A DNA stretch of 64,000 nt, taken from positions 837,137 to 901,136 of the forward strand of contig NZ_MSJR01000001.1 of assembly GCF_002078605.1 (NCBI RefSeq), written 5' to 3'. This DNA is from Salegentibacter sediminis (GTDB lineage Bacteria > Bacteroidota > Bacteroidia > Flavobacteriales > Flavobacteriaceae). A model generated the notes under the pieces. It made no database searches, was not told the origin of the DNA, and was given only the letters and a program-made list of their open reading frames with translations. Positions 35,918-44,944 of this stretch are shown one piece after another. The position numbers and the translations under genes were made by a program. The number at the start of each line of letters is the position of its first letter. Within the stretch, counting starts at the first letter, position 1.

Positions 35918-36871
35918 ATGTCTGATGTTGCCCTGGTAGAGAAACTGGTTGAAAAAAACCGGCAATTAAAAAAAGAAATTGCCAGGATTATCGTAGGACA
36001 GGATAAAGTAATAGACCAAATTTTGCTCTCCGTTTTTTCCGGGGGGCATTCTTTGTTAATAGGGGTGCCGGGTCTTGCAAAGACCTTGATGGTTAACACC
36101 ATAGCCAGGACACTGGGTCTTGATTTCAAGCGAATTCAGTTTACTCCAGATTTAATGCCAAGTGATATTCTTGGTGCCGAAATCCTGGATGAAAACCGCC
36201 ACTTTAAATTCATCAAAGGGCCAATCTTTGCAAATATCATCCTGGCAGATGAGATAAACAGAACTCCGCCAAAAACACAGGCCGCTTTGCTTGAGGCTAT
36301 GCAGGAGCGCGCTGTAACCGTGGCGGGGCATCATTATAAATTGGCAAAACCATATTTTGTTCTTGCTACTCAAAACCCCATAGAACAGGAAGGAACCTAT
36401 CCTTTGCCGGAGGCACAATTAGACCGGTTTATGTTTGCTATCAATCTGGATTATCCCAGCTTTGAAGAAGAAGTAAATGTGGTAAAAAACACTACTTCTG
36501 ATGATGAAGTTGAGGTTGAAGCCTTGTTCAATGCTGAAGAAATTATTCAGATACAACATCTTATAAGAAGAATTCCGGTAGCCGATAATGTTGTGGAATA
36601 TGCGGTGAGGTTAGTTGGGAAGACCAGGCCAATAGCTGACGGGTCCCCGGAGCTGGTAAAAAACTATCTTGACTGGGGGGCAGGACCCAGAGCTTCGCAA
36701 AACCTTATACTTGCAGCTAAAGCAAATGCCGCGGTAAGCGGGAAGTTCTCCCCTGACATCGAGGACGTACAAAAAGTAGCTGTTGGCATCTTGCGCCATC
36801 GAATTATAAAAAACTACAAGGCCGAAGCCGAAGGCATTTCCGAAGAAAAAATAATTACCGAATTATTTTAG
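35918..36871 (+). CDS. MoxR-family AAA+ ATPase
   Basis: A 317-residue AAA+ chaperone-like ATPase. Walker A is GVPGLAKT (residues 49-56), Walker B ILADEINR (about 108-115), sensor 1 LATQNPIEQEGTYPLPEAQLD, and the lid ends GPRASQNLILAAKANA. MoxR proteins help mature metal-containing or membrane protein complexes together with DUF58 and VWA proteins. None of those partners is adjacent here; instead it follows surA by 4 nt, so it may serve the same envelope folding pathway or act with partners elsewhere. Cytosolic. Confidence 0.93.
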   Translation: MSDVALVEKLVEKNRQLKKEIARIIVGQDKVIDQILLSVFSGGHSLLIGVPGLAKTLMVNTIARTLGLDFKRIQFTPDLMPSDILGAEILDENRHFKFIKGPIFANIILADEINRTPPKTQAALLEAMQERAVTVAGHHYKLAKPYFVLATQNPIEQEGTYPLPEAQLDRFMFAINLDYPSFEEEVNVVKNTTSDDEVEVEALFNAEEIIQIQHLIRRIPVADNVVEYAVRLVGKTRPIADGSPELVKNYLDWGAGPRASQNLILAAKANAAVSGKFSPDIEDVQKVAVGILRHRIIKNYKAEAEGISEEKIITELF

Positions 36872-37034
36872 ATAGATTTCTTTTCAAGGGATTTATTATA
36901 ATTGTCAATATCGTAATTTCTTACTATTAATTTTAATATCCGATAATTTTAACCTGTATAATTTGAAGATAATTGAATTATTTTCAAGTAATTTTGATAT
37001 TAGGTTCTAATTTTTAAAATCCGCCTGAATTCCG

Positions 37035-37042
37035 TAAATTTG
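37035..37042 (+). promoter_or_regulatory. -7 promoter element of aconitase
   Basis: TAAATTTG, 31 nt before the ATG at 37074. The remaining ~160 nt after moxR are AT-rich without other visible features. Confidence 0.6.
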
Positions 37043-37073
37043 CGAGACTTTTTAGAACTAAAAACAAACAGAT

Positions 37074-39341
37074 ATGGCATACGATATTGATATGATCAAG
37101 AAGGTTTATAGCCAAATGCCCGAGCGGGTGAATAAAGCGCGCGAGGTGGTTGGAAAACCTTTAACCCTTTCAGAAAAAATTCTTTATTCTCACTTGTGGG
37201 ATGGCGAAGTAAAAGAGGCTTACCAAAGAGGAAAAGATTATGTAGATTTTGCTCCCGATAGGATTGCCTGTCAGGATGCCACTGCTCAAATGGCTTTACT
37301 TCAATTCATGCAAGCCGGAAAAAAGGAAGTTGCAGTTCCAACAACTGTACATTGTGATCACCTTATCCAGGCCAAAATGGGCGCTGCAATAGACTTGCAG
37401 GCTGCCAATAAATCAAGTAGTGAAGTTTTCGATTTTCTGGAATCGGTTTCTAATAAATACGGAATTGGTTTCTGGAAGCCTGGAGCCGGGATTATTCACC
37501 AGGTTGTGCTTGAAAACTACGCTTTCCCTGGAGGAATGATGATAGGTACCGATTCTCACACCGTAAATGCCGGTGGTCTTGGAATGGTCGCTATTGGAGT
37601 TGGTGGTGCAGATGCCGTAGATGTTATGGCCGGAATGGCCTGGGAACTGAAATTCCCTAAACTTATTGGAGTGAAGCTAACCGGAAAACTTTCCGGGTGG
37701 ACTGCGCCTAAAGATGTGATCTTAAAAGTAGCCGGAATTCTTACCGTAAAAGGGGGAACCGGAGCTATTATAGAATATTTTGGAGAAGGAGCCCGCTCTA
37801 TGTCGGCTACCGGAAAAGGTACTATTTGTAATATGGGGGCCGAAGTAGGAGCTACCACTTCAACTTTTGGTTACGACGATTCTATGGAACGTTACCTTAG
37901 AGCTACCAACCGCGCTGATGTTGCCGATGCTGCCAACCAGGTAAGAGAGCATTTAACAGGAGATGACGAAGTATACGCCAATCCAGAGCAATATTTTGAT
38001 GAGCTTATCGAAATCAACCTTTCAGAATTAAAGCCTCATCTTAACGGACCTTTTACTCCAGATCTTGCTACTCCAATTTCAGAAATGGGGGCTAAAGCCA
38101 AAGAAAACGATTGGCCAATCAATGTAGACTGGGGACTTATAGGTTCCTGTACGAACTCTTCTTACGAAGATCTTACCCGTGCAGCTTCAATTGCCAAGCA
38201 GGCTGTAGATAAGAAGATCAAGGCTAAATCAGATTTCGGTATTAACCCAGGTTCAGAGCAAATTAGATTTACTGCCGAGCGTGACGGATTGCTACAGATC
38301 TTTGAAGATTTGGATGCGACCATCTTTACCAATGCTTGTGGACCTTGTATTGGTCAGTGGGACCGAAGCGACCGAAAAGGAGAAGAGAAGAACACCATTG
38401 TTCATTCCTTTAACCGTAACTTTTCTAAACGTGCTGATGGTAATCCTAATACTCACGCTTTTGTTGGTTCTCCAGAAATGGTTGCCGCTATTGCTATATC
38501 AGGTCGTCTTGATTTCGATCCAACCCGCGATAAGCTTATCAACGAAGATGGGGAGGAAGTAATGCTGGACGAACCAAAAGGAATAGAATTGCCAACAAAA
38601 GGTTTCGCTGTTGAAGACGCAGGTTATGTTCCACCTAAAGAAGACGGAAGTTCTGTTGAAGTGAAAGTGGCTGAAGATAGTGAGCGTTTAGAATTATTGA
38701 CTCCTTTTGAGCCCTGGGATAGTAAAAACCTTACCGGTGCCAAACTACTTATAAAAGCATTTGGAAAATGTACTACCGACCATATTTCTATGGCTGGGCC
38801 CTGGTTGCGTTACCGTGGTCACCTTGATAATATTTCCAATAATATGCTTATTGGAGCCATCAATGCATTTAATAAGAAAACCAATTTTGTTAAAAATCAA
38901 CTAACCGGTGAGTATGACGGTGTGCCAAGTGTACAGCGTGAATACAAAAAGGCTGGAGTTCCTACTGTTGTGGTAGGGGATCATAACTATGGAGAAGGTT
39001 CTTCCAGGGAGCATGCGGCTATGGAGCCACGTCACCTTGGAGTGAAAGTCGTACTGGTTAAATCTTTTGCCCGTATTCACGAGACAAACCTTAAAAAGCA
39101 AGGTATGCTTGGGCTAACCTTTGACAATGAAAGCGATTATGATCTTATCCAGGAAGACGATACCTTTAACTTTATAGATTTGGAAGATTTTGCACCAAAC
39201 AAGCAAATCACTATAGAAGTGGTTCACGCCGATGGTAGCAAGGATACCATAAAAGCTAATCATACTTATAACAAGTCTCAAATAGAATGGTATAAGCATG
39301 GTTCGGCGTTAAACCTGATCAAAAAGCAGAATGCTGCTTAA
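37074..39341 (+). CDS. acnA: Aconitate hydratase, mitochondrial type
   Basis: Interconverts citrate and isocitrate in the Krebs cycle using a [4Fe-4S] cluster. The 755-residue protein is of the mitochondrial aconitase class, as described for Bacteroides, not the longer AcnA or the AcnB of E. coli. Cluster ligands are Cys359 (GSCTNSS) and Cys422/Cys425 ([10 protein letters not shown]). Substrate motifs include [25 protein letters not shown], and the swivel domain motif [15 protein letters not shown]. It is transcribed as one gene with a terminator 25 nt after the stop. Confidence 0.96.
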   Translation: MAYDIDMIKKVYSQMPERVNKAREVVGKPLTLSEKILYSHLWDGEVKEAYQRGKDYVDFAPDRIACQDATAQMALLQFMQAGKKEVAVPTTVHCDHLIQAKMGAAIDLQAANKSSSEVFDFLESVSNKYGIGFWKPGAGIIHQVVLENYAFPGGMMIGTDSHTVNAGGLGMVAIGVGGADAVDVMAGMAWELKFPKLIGVKLTGKLSGWTAPKDVILKVAGILTVKGGTGAIIEYFGEGARSMSATGKGTICNMGAEVGATTSTFGYDDSMERYLRATNRADVADAANQVREHLTGDDEVYANPEQYFDELIEINLSELKPHLNGPFTPDLATPISEMGAKAKENDWPINVDWGLIGSCTNSSYEDLTRAASIAKQAVDKKIKAKSDFGINPGSEQIRFTAERDGLLQIFEDLDATIFTNACGPCIGQWDRSDRKGEEKNTIVHSFNRNFSKRADGNPNTHAFVGSPEMVAAIAISGRLDFDPTRDKLINEDGEEVMLDEPKGIELPTKGFAVEDAGYVPPKEDGSSVEVKVAEDSERLELLTPFEPWDSKNLTGAKLLIKAFGKCTTDHISMAGPWLRYRGHLDNISNNMLIGAINAFNKKTNFVKNQLTGEYDGVPSVQREYKKAGVPTVVVGDHNYGEGSSREHAAMEPRHLGVKVVLVKSFARIHETNLKKQGMLGLTFDNESDYDLIQEDDTFNFIDLEDFAPNKQITIEVVHADGSKDTIKANHTYNKSQIEWYKHGSALNLIKKQNAA

Positions 39342-39366
39342 ACATCCCAGGTTTATTAAAAATGAT

Positions 39367-39400
39367 AAAATCCCGCCATACCATAGGCGGGATTTTTTTT
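39367..39400 (+). terminator. Rho-independent terminator of aconitase
   Basis: AAAATCCCGCC pairs with GGCGGGATTTT (39367-39377 and 39386-39396), followed by a T-run. Confidence 0.9.
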
Positions 39401-39423
39401 ATCAAAAATTGGTTTGTTAAGTT

Positions 39424-39431
39424 TACCTTTG
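39424..39431 (+). promoter_or_regulatory. -7 promoter element of the TlpA-like gene
   Basis: TACCTTTG, 28 nt before the ATG at 39460. Confidence 0.6.
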
Positions 39432-39459
39432 TCTCTCGTCTAAACCTGAAATTTGTTTT

Positions 39460-40020
39460 ATGAAGTTTTTTAAAAATCAATGGTCCAATATTATTTTCAT
39501 AGTATTGATTCTAATTCTCATAATTCCCCAAACCAGAAAACCCATTCAAATATTCGTAAATAAGATCTTTTCTTTCAGTCCTTCGGTTACCGATGAGGAA
39601 GATCGCGAAAAACTAGCCGATTATAATTGGATCCTGGAAAACAGCGAGAGAGAACGGGTTAATTTTTCAGATTCTGAAGGCGAAGTGGTAATTGTTAATT
39701 ACTGGGCAACCTGGTGTCCGCCCTGTATCGCCGAGATGCCCAGCTTCCAGGCTTTATATGAAGATTATAAGAATAAGGTAGATTTCTACTTTGTTTCGGG
39801 GGAAGAACACAATACCACTCAAAAGTTTCTAAATTCAAAAAATTATACTATTCCCAGTTACCGGATGCTTTCGGAAGACCCTAAACCTATGGATGGTTAT
39901 TCCCTCCCTACTACTTATCTCATCAATAAAAATGGGGAAATTATTATTAGAAAAATTGGTGCGGCCGACTGGAATAGTCAGAAATTGAGAAATACCCTGG
40001 ACGAACTATTAGCCGAATAA
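39460..40020 (+). CDS. Membrane-anchored TlpA-like thiol-disulfide oxidoreductase
   Basis: A 186-residue protein with one N-terminal transmembrane anchor (about residues 10-23) and a periplasmic thioredoxin domain. The active site is WCPPC (residues 85-89) in VNYWATWCPPCIAEMPSFQ, and the cis-proline follows in SLPTTYLIN. TlpA/ResA-type proteins reduce disulfides in c-type cytochromes or other exported proteins. The stop lies 5 nt from the convergent stop of crtY with no terminator between, so the 3' ends of the two transcripts are likely antisense to each other. Confidence 0.9.
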   Translation: MKFFKNQWSNIIFIVLILILIIPQTRKPIQIFVNKIFSFSPSVTDEEDREKLADYNWILENSERERVNFSDSEGEVVIVNYWATWCPPCIAEMPSFQALYEDYKNKVDFYFVSGEEHNTTQKFLNSKNYTIPSYRMLSEDPKPMDGYSLPTTYLINKNGEIIIRKIGAADWNSQKLRNTLDELLAE

Positions 40021-40025
40021 AGCTT

Positions 40026-41162
40026 TTAAAAGTTTTTTCTGAAAAAGGATTTGATGAATTCAAAGCTGTAAAGCGACATCATGATTTTTAAATCTTCCGA
40101 AAAAGTGGTCTCTTCATCCAGAAAGCTGAAGATCTCTTCGGGGGTATTCTTTGTGTAGAATTTCGTGAAGATCTCTTCTCCTTTTTCATTGTTTTTGGCT
40201 AGTACATCTAGAAAAATCCCATCGTAATTTTTAAATTTTTTGTTGATGAGGCCTTCCCCGGGTGGTTTTCCGCTTTTGAGATTTTCAACAATTTTGCTAA
40301 CTCTCTTTTGTGTGTTTATGAAGGAATAGCCGGTTGAAGCTTTTACCCAACCCCCGCCGGTTCCTATCTTCGTGATATTGGAAATATTGCCTTTTTCAAA
40401 AGGAAAGTCTGTCATGGGGATGATGCCTGTTTCAGTATTTTTTATACTGTAATCCTTTAGCTTAAGAATCTCTTCAAGGTAACGCTTAAGCATTTTATCA
40501 TAGACCGCATCTTCGGTTAGAAACGGGGTAAAGAAAGTGAACTCTACAAGGGCTCTCGTTTTTGTAACCGGTAAAACATAAGTAAAAGCCGTAGCATCTT
40601 TATATTTCAGGCGATAATCCATCATCGTAAATTCTTCAGGAGAAAAAACGGGTACCGGAGTTTCAATTTCCCAGCCCTTAAAATGCTGATAGATTAAGGT
40701 GTGTTTTCCTTCTTCCAGATATTCAGGATCCACACGACTGTCGAAGAAATGGGTTGCGGTATAATTATTAAACTTCCCTGAAGCCTCCCGGGTAACGGGA
40801 TCTATTTCTGAAATTTCATCCCGAATCAATTTTATGTCGTTTGATGCTTCCAGCTCCTGAAGGGTCTCCCTGTAAAAATCTTCAGCCTTTATCATTTTAT
40901 ACTGATAGGGCTCCAGCTCCAACTTTTTATTTAACTCCGAAGTGATAAACCGACCATTATTCCAGGTTTTAGAAACCAGCTTTTCCCATTGACCTTTGCC
41001 TTTTTCCCAAAAACACCAGGTCTTGGATGGGGCTTTAAAATCTGGATCTATTACCGCAATCTGTTTTCCTTTAAAAAAAATATCCCGGCTAAGTTGCCGG
41101 GCAAGCTGCAATCCTGCGAGTCCACCTCCTACAATTACATAAAAATATTTAGGTACCTGCAT
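40026..41162 (-). CDS. crtY: Lycopene beta-cyclase
   Basis: Cyclises both ends of lycopene to give beta-carotene. The 378-residue flavoprotein begins with the dinucleotide motif VGGGLAGLQLA (residues 11-21) and carries SKTWCFWEKG, HFFDSRVDP, FKGWEIETP, TGGGWVKASTGYSF and SFLDEETTF, all typical of the CrtY/plant-type cyclase family in Bacteroidota. It is the last gene of the carotenoid operon (26 nt after crtZ). The enzyme is expected at the inner membrane where lycopene is held. Confidence 0.93.
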   Translation of the reverse strand: MQVPKYFYVIVGGGLAGLQLARQLSRDIFFKGKQIAVIDPDFKAPSKTWCFWEKGKGQWEKLVSKTWNNGRFITSELNKKLELEPYQYKMIKAEDFYRETLQELEASNDIKLIRDEISEIDPVTREASGKFNNYTATHFFDSRVDPEYLEEGKHTLIYQHFKGWEIETPVPVFSPEEFTMMDYRLKYKDATAFTYVLPVTKTRALVEFTFFTPFLTEDAVYDKMLKRYLEEILKLKDYSIKNTETGIIPMTDFPFEKGNISNITKIGTGGGWVKASTGYSFINTQKRVSKIVENLKSGKPPGEGLINKKFKNYDGIFLDVLAKNNEKGEEIFTKFYTKNTPEEIFSFLDEETTFSEDLKIMMSLYSFEFIKSFFRKNF

Positions 41163-41188
41163 AGCAATGTAACGACAGAATTTAGAAG

Positions 41189-41638
41189 TTATTTTTTAAA
41201 ATATTTGAAAGGCACCCACAGCATCCCAAAACATTCTCCATCCTCTTTGCCCAGGTGCTTATGATGCATTTTATGAGCTCTCCTTATACCTTTGGCAAAT
41301 CTATTGTTCGCATTCCTAAATATTTTGAATCGCTGATGAATAAAAATATCATGAACGGTAAAATATGTGATGCCGTAGGCCAGAATGCCAAGACCTATTG
41401 GTAAGCCAAACCATACTCCTTCATATCTCCACAGCAGGAAAAAACCTATGCTTACCAGGGCATAAAAAATAAAAAAGAGATCGTTGCGCTCCCACCAGTG
41501 GCTGTGATCTTTATGATGGTGATCTTTATGCAAAGACCATAGAACACCATGCATAATATATTTATGAGTGAACCAGGCCATCCCTTCCATAATGATGAAA
41601 GTGCCCAGAAAAACTGCTATCCAGAGTAAAATGCTCAT
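41189..41638 (-). CDS. crtZ: Beta-carotene hydroxylase
   Basis: Di-iron membrane hydroxylase that adds 3-hydroxyl groups to the beta-ionone rings, converting beta-carotene through cryptoxanthin to zeaxanthin. The 149-residue protein has four hydrophobic stretches and the histidine boxes of the fatty-acid-hydroxylase superfamily: HKYIMH (25-30), HKDHHH (37-42), HDIFIHQR and HKMHHKH. Start and crtB stop are directly adjacent with no gap, so translation is probably coupled. Confidence 0.95.
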   Translation of the reverse strand: MSILLWIAVFLGTFIIMEGMAWFTHKYIMHGVLWSLHKDHHHKDHSHWWERNDLFFIFYALVSIGFFLLWRYEGVWFGLPIGLGILAYGITYFTVHDIFIHQRFKIFRNANNRFAKGIRRAHKMHHKHLGKEDGECFGMLWVPFKYFKK

Positions 41639-42478
41639 TTAAAGTATATTTAATCTATACGAAATATACGATTTTGCCAGCAATCCTACCTTCTGATAAT
41701 CAGAAACTCTTATTCGACGGTTTTTTATTTCCATAGGCGGAGTTTTTTTGAGTTTATGAAGTAACTTCTTATAGTAGATAAATGCTGTGTATACCCCAAA
41801 TTTAGCTTCTACAGGTAATTTTGCTATTCCCTCAAACCCGTGTCTAAAATCACTGTCTATTTCATCTATTATTTGTTTTTTTCCCGCTTCATCCAGCTGT
41901 GCCAGATTGGTGTGAGGGAAATAACTTCGACTTAGGTCTTCGTAATCGGCTTTTAGGTCCCTAAGAAAATTAACCTTTTGAAAGGCAGAGCCAAGGCTCA
42001 TTGCCGAGTCTTTTAAAGCTTCGAATTTTTGAGGATCGCCTTTTACGAAAACTTTCAGACACATAAGGCCTACAACATCTGCACTCCCGTAAATGTATTC
42101 TTTGTAATCTTCAAAACTTTCATATTCGGTTTTGTACAGGTCCTGCCGCATACTTTTCATAAAGGCATTGTAATGGGAAGCCTCAATATTGTATTTGTGC
42201 ACCGTTTCCTGAAAAGCGTTAAGAATAGGGTTCAGGCTTATTTTGTGTTCAATGGCCAGGTGCAGGTCTCGTTCAAAATCATCAAAAAGTTGTACTTTAT
42301 TATAATCGTGAAAACTATCTACGATCTCATCTGCCAACCGCACAAAACCATAAATGTTGTAAACATCCTGTCTTATAGAAGGTGCGAGCATTCGGGTAGC
42401 CGTAGAAAAGGAAGTACTGTAGGCATGAGTCACGCTCCTGCTACATGTGTGAGAAAGGGTGTCGAAGATTGTTTTCAT
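41639..42478 (-). CDS. crtB: Phytoene synthase
   Basis: Head-to-head condensation of two geranylgeranyl diphosphates to phytoene, the first committed carotenoid step. The all-helical 279-residue protein has both aspartate-rich motifs that bind magnesium-diphosphate: DEIVD (50-54) and DLKAD (174-178) in NFLRDLKADYEDLSRSYFP. YSTSFSTATRML and GSADVVGLMCLKVF are also conserved. Two nt separate it from crtI. No geranylgeranyl diphosphate synthase gene (crtE) is in the window. Confidence 0.95.
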   Translation of the reverse strand: MKTIFDTLSHTCSRSVTHAYSTSFSTATRMLAPSIRQDVYNIYGFVRLADEIVDSFHDYNKVQLFDDFERDLHLAIEHKISLNPILNAFQETVHKYNIEASHYNAFMKSMRQDLYKTEYESFEDYKEYIYGSADVVGLMCLKVFVKGDPQKFEALKDSAMSLGSAFQKVNFLRDLKADYEDLSRSYFPHTNLAQLDEAGKKQIIDEIDSDFRHGFEGIAKLPVEAKFGVYTAFIYYKKLLHKLKKTPPMEIKNRRIRVSDYQKVGLLAKSYISYRLNIL

Positions 42479-42480
42479 AG

Positions 42481-43944
42481 CTATTTATTTGAATTTTGAA
42501 TAAGGCCGGCCGCAAGTTTTCCTGAAATTAGCGAAGGAGGTACTCCCGGGCCGGGAACGGTCAGTTGTCCCGTAAAAAACAGGTTATGAACCTTTTTACT
42601 TTTTAGTTTTGGTCTTAGAAAAGCGGTTTGGAAAAGTGTATTGGCCAGCCCGTAGGCATTTCCTTTATACGAATTGTATTCTTTTTTAAAGTCTAATACA
42701 CAAAAAGATTCCCGAAAAAGAATATGATCAATTACTTTTTGTTGTGTTATGTTTTCAAACCGGGTAATTATCTTTTGGAAATATTTTTCTCTTATTTCTT
42801 CGGAATCCTCCAAATCTGGGGCAAGTGGAATTAAGAATATTCCTGCCTCTTTGTCTTGTGGTGCCGTTGATGCATCGGTTACAGAAGGAAAACTCGCGTA
42901 AAAAAGAGGGTCTTCGGGCCATTTAGCTTCATCGTAAATAGCTCGGGCATGATCTTCAAAATCGGTATCAAAAAAAAGGCTATGGTGGGTAATGTTTTCC
43001 AGTTTTTTATTAAATCCTACATAGAAAAGTAAGGAGGAGGGAGCGAAGGTTTTCTTCTCCCAGAAAGATTCGGGATATTGCCTGTTATCTTTTGGTAAAA
43101 GCCTTTCGGTATGGTGATAATCGGCACCACTTAAAACGTAATCGCTTTTGATGCGTTTCCCGTTTACCAGAATTCCTGTGGCGGTATGGTTTTTTACAAA
43201 GATCTTTTCTGCAGGGGCACTGGTGTGTATTTTTACCCCTAAAGAAAGGGCGAGCTGCTCCATTCCTTCAATTACCTTAAACATTCCCCCTTTTGGATGC
43301 CAGGTGCCCAGGCCAAAATCGGCGTAATTCATAAAACTATAAAATGCCGGCGTATTACTGGCCTTAGCCCCAAGAAATAGTACCGGAAATTCCAGGATCT
43401 GAATTAATTTAGGATTTTTAAATTCATTTCTGACTTCTTTTGAGATCGTGCTGAAAAAACTCCCGAGTTTTTTTGCGGTGGCTGATGTCACTAGTTCCAG
43501 GGGGGAAAGCCCCGGGCGATACACTAGCTCTTTAATGGCAATATTATAATTATCAAGAGCTTCAGCTATGAATTTCTGCAACTTTTTTGCGCTTCCAGGC
43601 TCTTCAGTTTCAAAGGCCTTATAGATTTTTTCAAGACTGTCTTCAATGGTAATGCTTTCCTCTTTTCCGAAGAAAACTTTGTATGCCGGATTTAATTTTT
43701 CCAGCTCGTAAAAATCTGAAGGAGTTTTTCCGAAATCGCCAAAAAAACGCTCAAAAACATCGGGCATCCAATACCAGGTTGGGCCGATATCAAAAGTAAA
43801 ACCTTCCTTTTTTAATTGCCTGGCGCGGCCGCCAATGCTTTTATTTTTTTCAAAAATATCCACAACATAGCCATCCCGTGCCAAATAGCAGGCTGCGGCA
43901 AGGGAGGCAAAGCCCGAACCAATTATTGAAACTGTTTTTCTCAT
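42481..43944 (-). CDS. crtI: Phytoene desaturase (lycopene-forming)
   Basis: FAD-dependent desaturation of phytoene to lycopene at the membrane. The 487-residue protein opens with the Rossmann motif IGSGFASLAAACYLA then VDIFEKN, followed by GGRARQLKKEGFTFDIGPTW. The C-terminal FAD motif is TGQLTVPGPGVPPSLISGKL, as in bacterial CrtI. Bacteroidota CrtI usually makes four desaturations, giving lycopene for the downstream crtY. It overlaps the upstream regulator gene by 4 nt (ATGA), so expression of enzyme and regulator is coupled. Confidence 0.95.
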   Translation of the reverse strand: MRKTVSIIGSGFASLAAACYLARDGYVVDIFEKNKSIGGRARQLKKEGFTFDIGPTWYWMPDVFERFFGDFGKTPSDFYELEKLNPAYKVFFGKEESITIEDSLEKIYKAFETEEPGSAKKLQKFIAEALDNYNIAIKELVYRPGLSPLELVTSATAKKLGSFFSTISKEVRNEFKNPKLIQILEFPVLFLGAKASNTPAFYSFMNYADFGLGTWHPKGGMFKVIEGMEQLALSLGVKIHTSAPAEKIFVKNHTATGILVNGKRIKSDYVLSGADYHHTERLLPKDNRQYPESFWEKKTFAPSSLLFYVGFNKKLENITHHSLFFDTDFEDHARAIYDEAKWPEDPLFYASFPSVTDASTAPQDKEAGIFLIPLAPDLEDSEEIREKYFQKIITRFENITQQKVIDHILFRESFCVLDFKKEYNSYKGNAYGLANTLFQTAFLRPKLKSKKVHNLFFTGQLTVPGPGVPPSLISGKLAAGLIQNSNK

Positions 43945-44834
43945 AGACTCAGTAGAAACTGGTTTAGGTTATCAAATTTTTGGACAAATGGGGGGAGGTT
44001 TTGGGCATCCAGATCTTTTAATTTCTGCCCGAATAACAGAAGTTCATAATTCTTTTTCTTGCAAATCTGTTTTTCAAATTCCTTTATAAATGTGCTAACC
44101 TCTATAGGCGAAGTAGTAAAATAGCTCAAAAAACAAATGTCCTCATGGCGTTCCATGAGATAGCCCAGGTCTGATAACGGAAGGCTTGGGCCCAGATAGA
44201 TTGCATTTCTATGATGGTAGATCAATTCATAGTATAGATATATGATCCCAATGTCATGAATTTCATTTTCAGGAAGGAAGAGGACATAGAGTTTTTCACT
44301 GTTTGGTTTATTGGTCTTCTTAATCTCGGCAAGATGGAGATAGATCTTTTGTTTAATAAGATCTACGATAAAGTGTTCGTGTATAGGTTTTATTGTGTCG
44401 GTTTGCCACAACACCCCTATATTTCCCAGAAATGGAAGAAAAACCAGATGAAATACCTCTCTGAAACTTTTATCCTTTCTCAGGCTTTCATAAGTGGTAT
44501 TAAAAAGTTCTTCATCAAAATTTATCATTGAAAGTTTTAGCGCATTTAGCGCTCTGTTCTCGGTGCTGGCCTTTGCATTTATGTTTTTAACCATCTTATT
44601 GATTTCCTCCTCATTTAATTTAGAAATACGGGAAATCTTGTACCCATGTTCGTTGAGAAAAGAAATATTCAGAAGCTTCTGAAGGTTAGAACTATCATAA
44701 GTTCTTATATTAGTAGCTGTACGATTAGGATTGAGAATATTATATCTTTTTTCCCAAATTCTTATCGTATGAGCCTTGATTCCAGTTAAATTCTCAAGGT
44801 CTTTTATGCTAAAGTTCTGTTTGATTAATTCCAT
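43941..44834 (-). CDS. MerR-type CarH/LitR-like regulator with cobalamin-binding domain
   Basis: A 297-residue regulator. Residues 1-75 form a MerR winged-helix (IKDLENLTGIKAHTIRIWEKRY and LQKLLNISFLNEHGYKIS). Residues about 95-165 are the four-helix bundle and 180-290 the Rossmann-like cobalamin domain. Trp143 followed nine residues later by Glu153-His154 fits the W-x9-EH signature of light-sensing CarH, and E-I-H-D-I-G (191-196) resembles the D-x-H-x-x-G motif that supplies the lower cobalt ligand. It therefore may be an adenosylcobalamin photoreceptor that represses the operon in the dark. It is the first gene of the crt operon, so likely autoregulated. Confidence 0.88.
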   Translation of the reverse strand: MELIKQNFSIKDLENLTGIKAHTIRIWEKRYNILNPNRTATNIRTYDSSNLQKLLNISFLNEHGYKISRISKLNEEEINKMVKNINAKASTENRALNALKLSMINFDEELFNTTYESLRKDKSFREVFHLVFLPFLGNIGVLWQTDTIKPIHEHFIVDLIKQKIYLHLAEIKKTNKPNSEKLYVLFLPENEIHDIGIIYLYYELIYHHRNAIYLGPSLPLSDLGYLMERHEDICFLSYFTTSPIEVSTFIKEFEKQICKKKNYELLLFGQKLKDLDAQNLPPFVQKFDNLNQFLLSL

Positions 44835-44852
44835 AGTATTTTAAAGATAGAC

Positions 44853-44860
44853 AAATCTAC
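44853..44860 (-). promoter_or_regulatory. -7 promoter element of the carotenoid operon
   Basis: TAGATTTG on the minus strand, 18 nt before the regulator ATG. Confidence 0.6.
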
Positions 44861-44888
44861 AGAATAATAGAATTTAAATGGATTATCA

Positions 44889-44930
44889 AAATGTTAAATT
44901 GTTTAATTTAGTAGTTAATTTATTAAACAA
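44889..44930. promoter_or_regulatory. Candidate MerR operator in the crt/SDR divergent spacer
   Basis: The 110-nt spacer 44835-44944 is very AT-rich. It contains the inverted repeat GTTTAAT (44901-44907) and ATTAAAC (44922-44928), plus three related half-sites GTTAAATT, GTTTAATT and GTTAATTT. Spacing and position upstream of the operon -7 box fit an operator for the MerR-type regulator; binding is not shown. Confidence 0.35.
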
Positions 44931-44944
44931 AAAATATTCGGAAT

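Noticed and set aside
40026..44834. Flexirubin or retinal-rhodopsin locus
   Set aside because: Only crtI, crtB, crtZ, crtY and a regulator are present; no polyene synthase, blh or rhodopsin gene was found.
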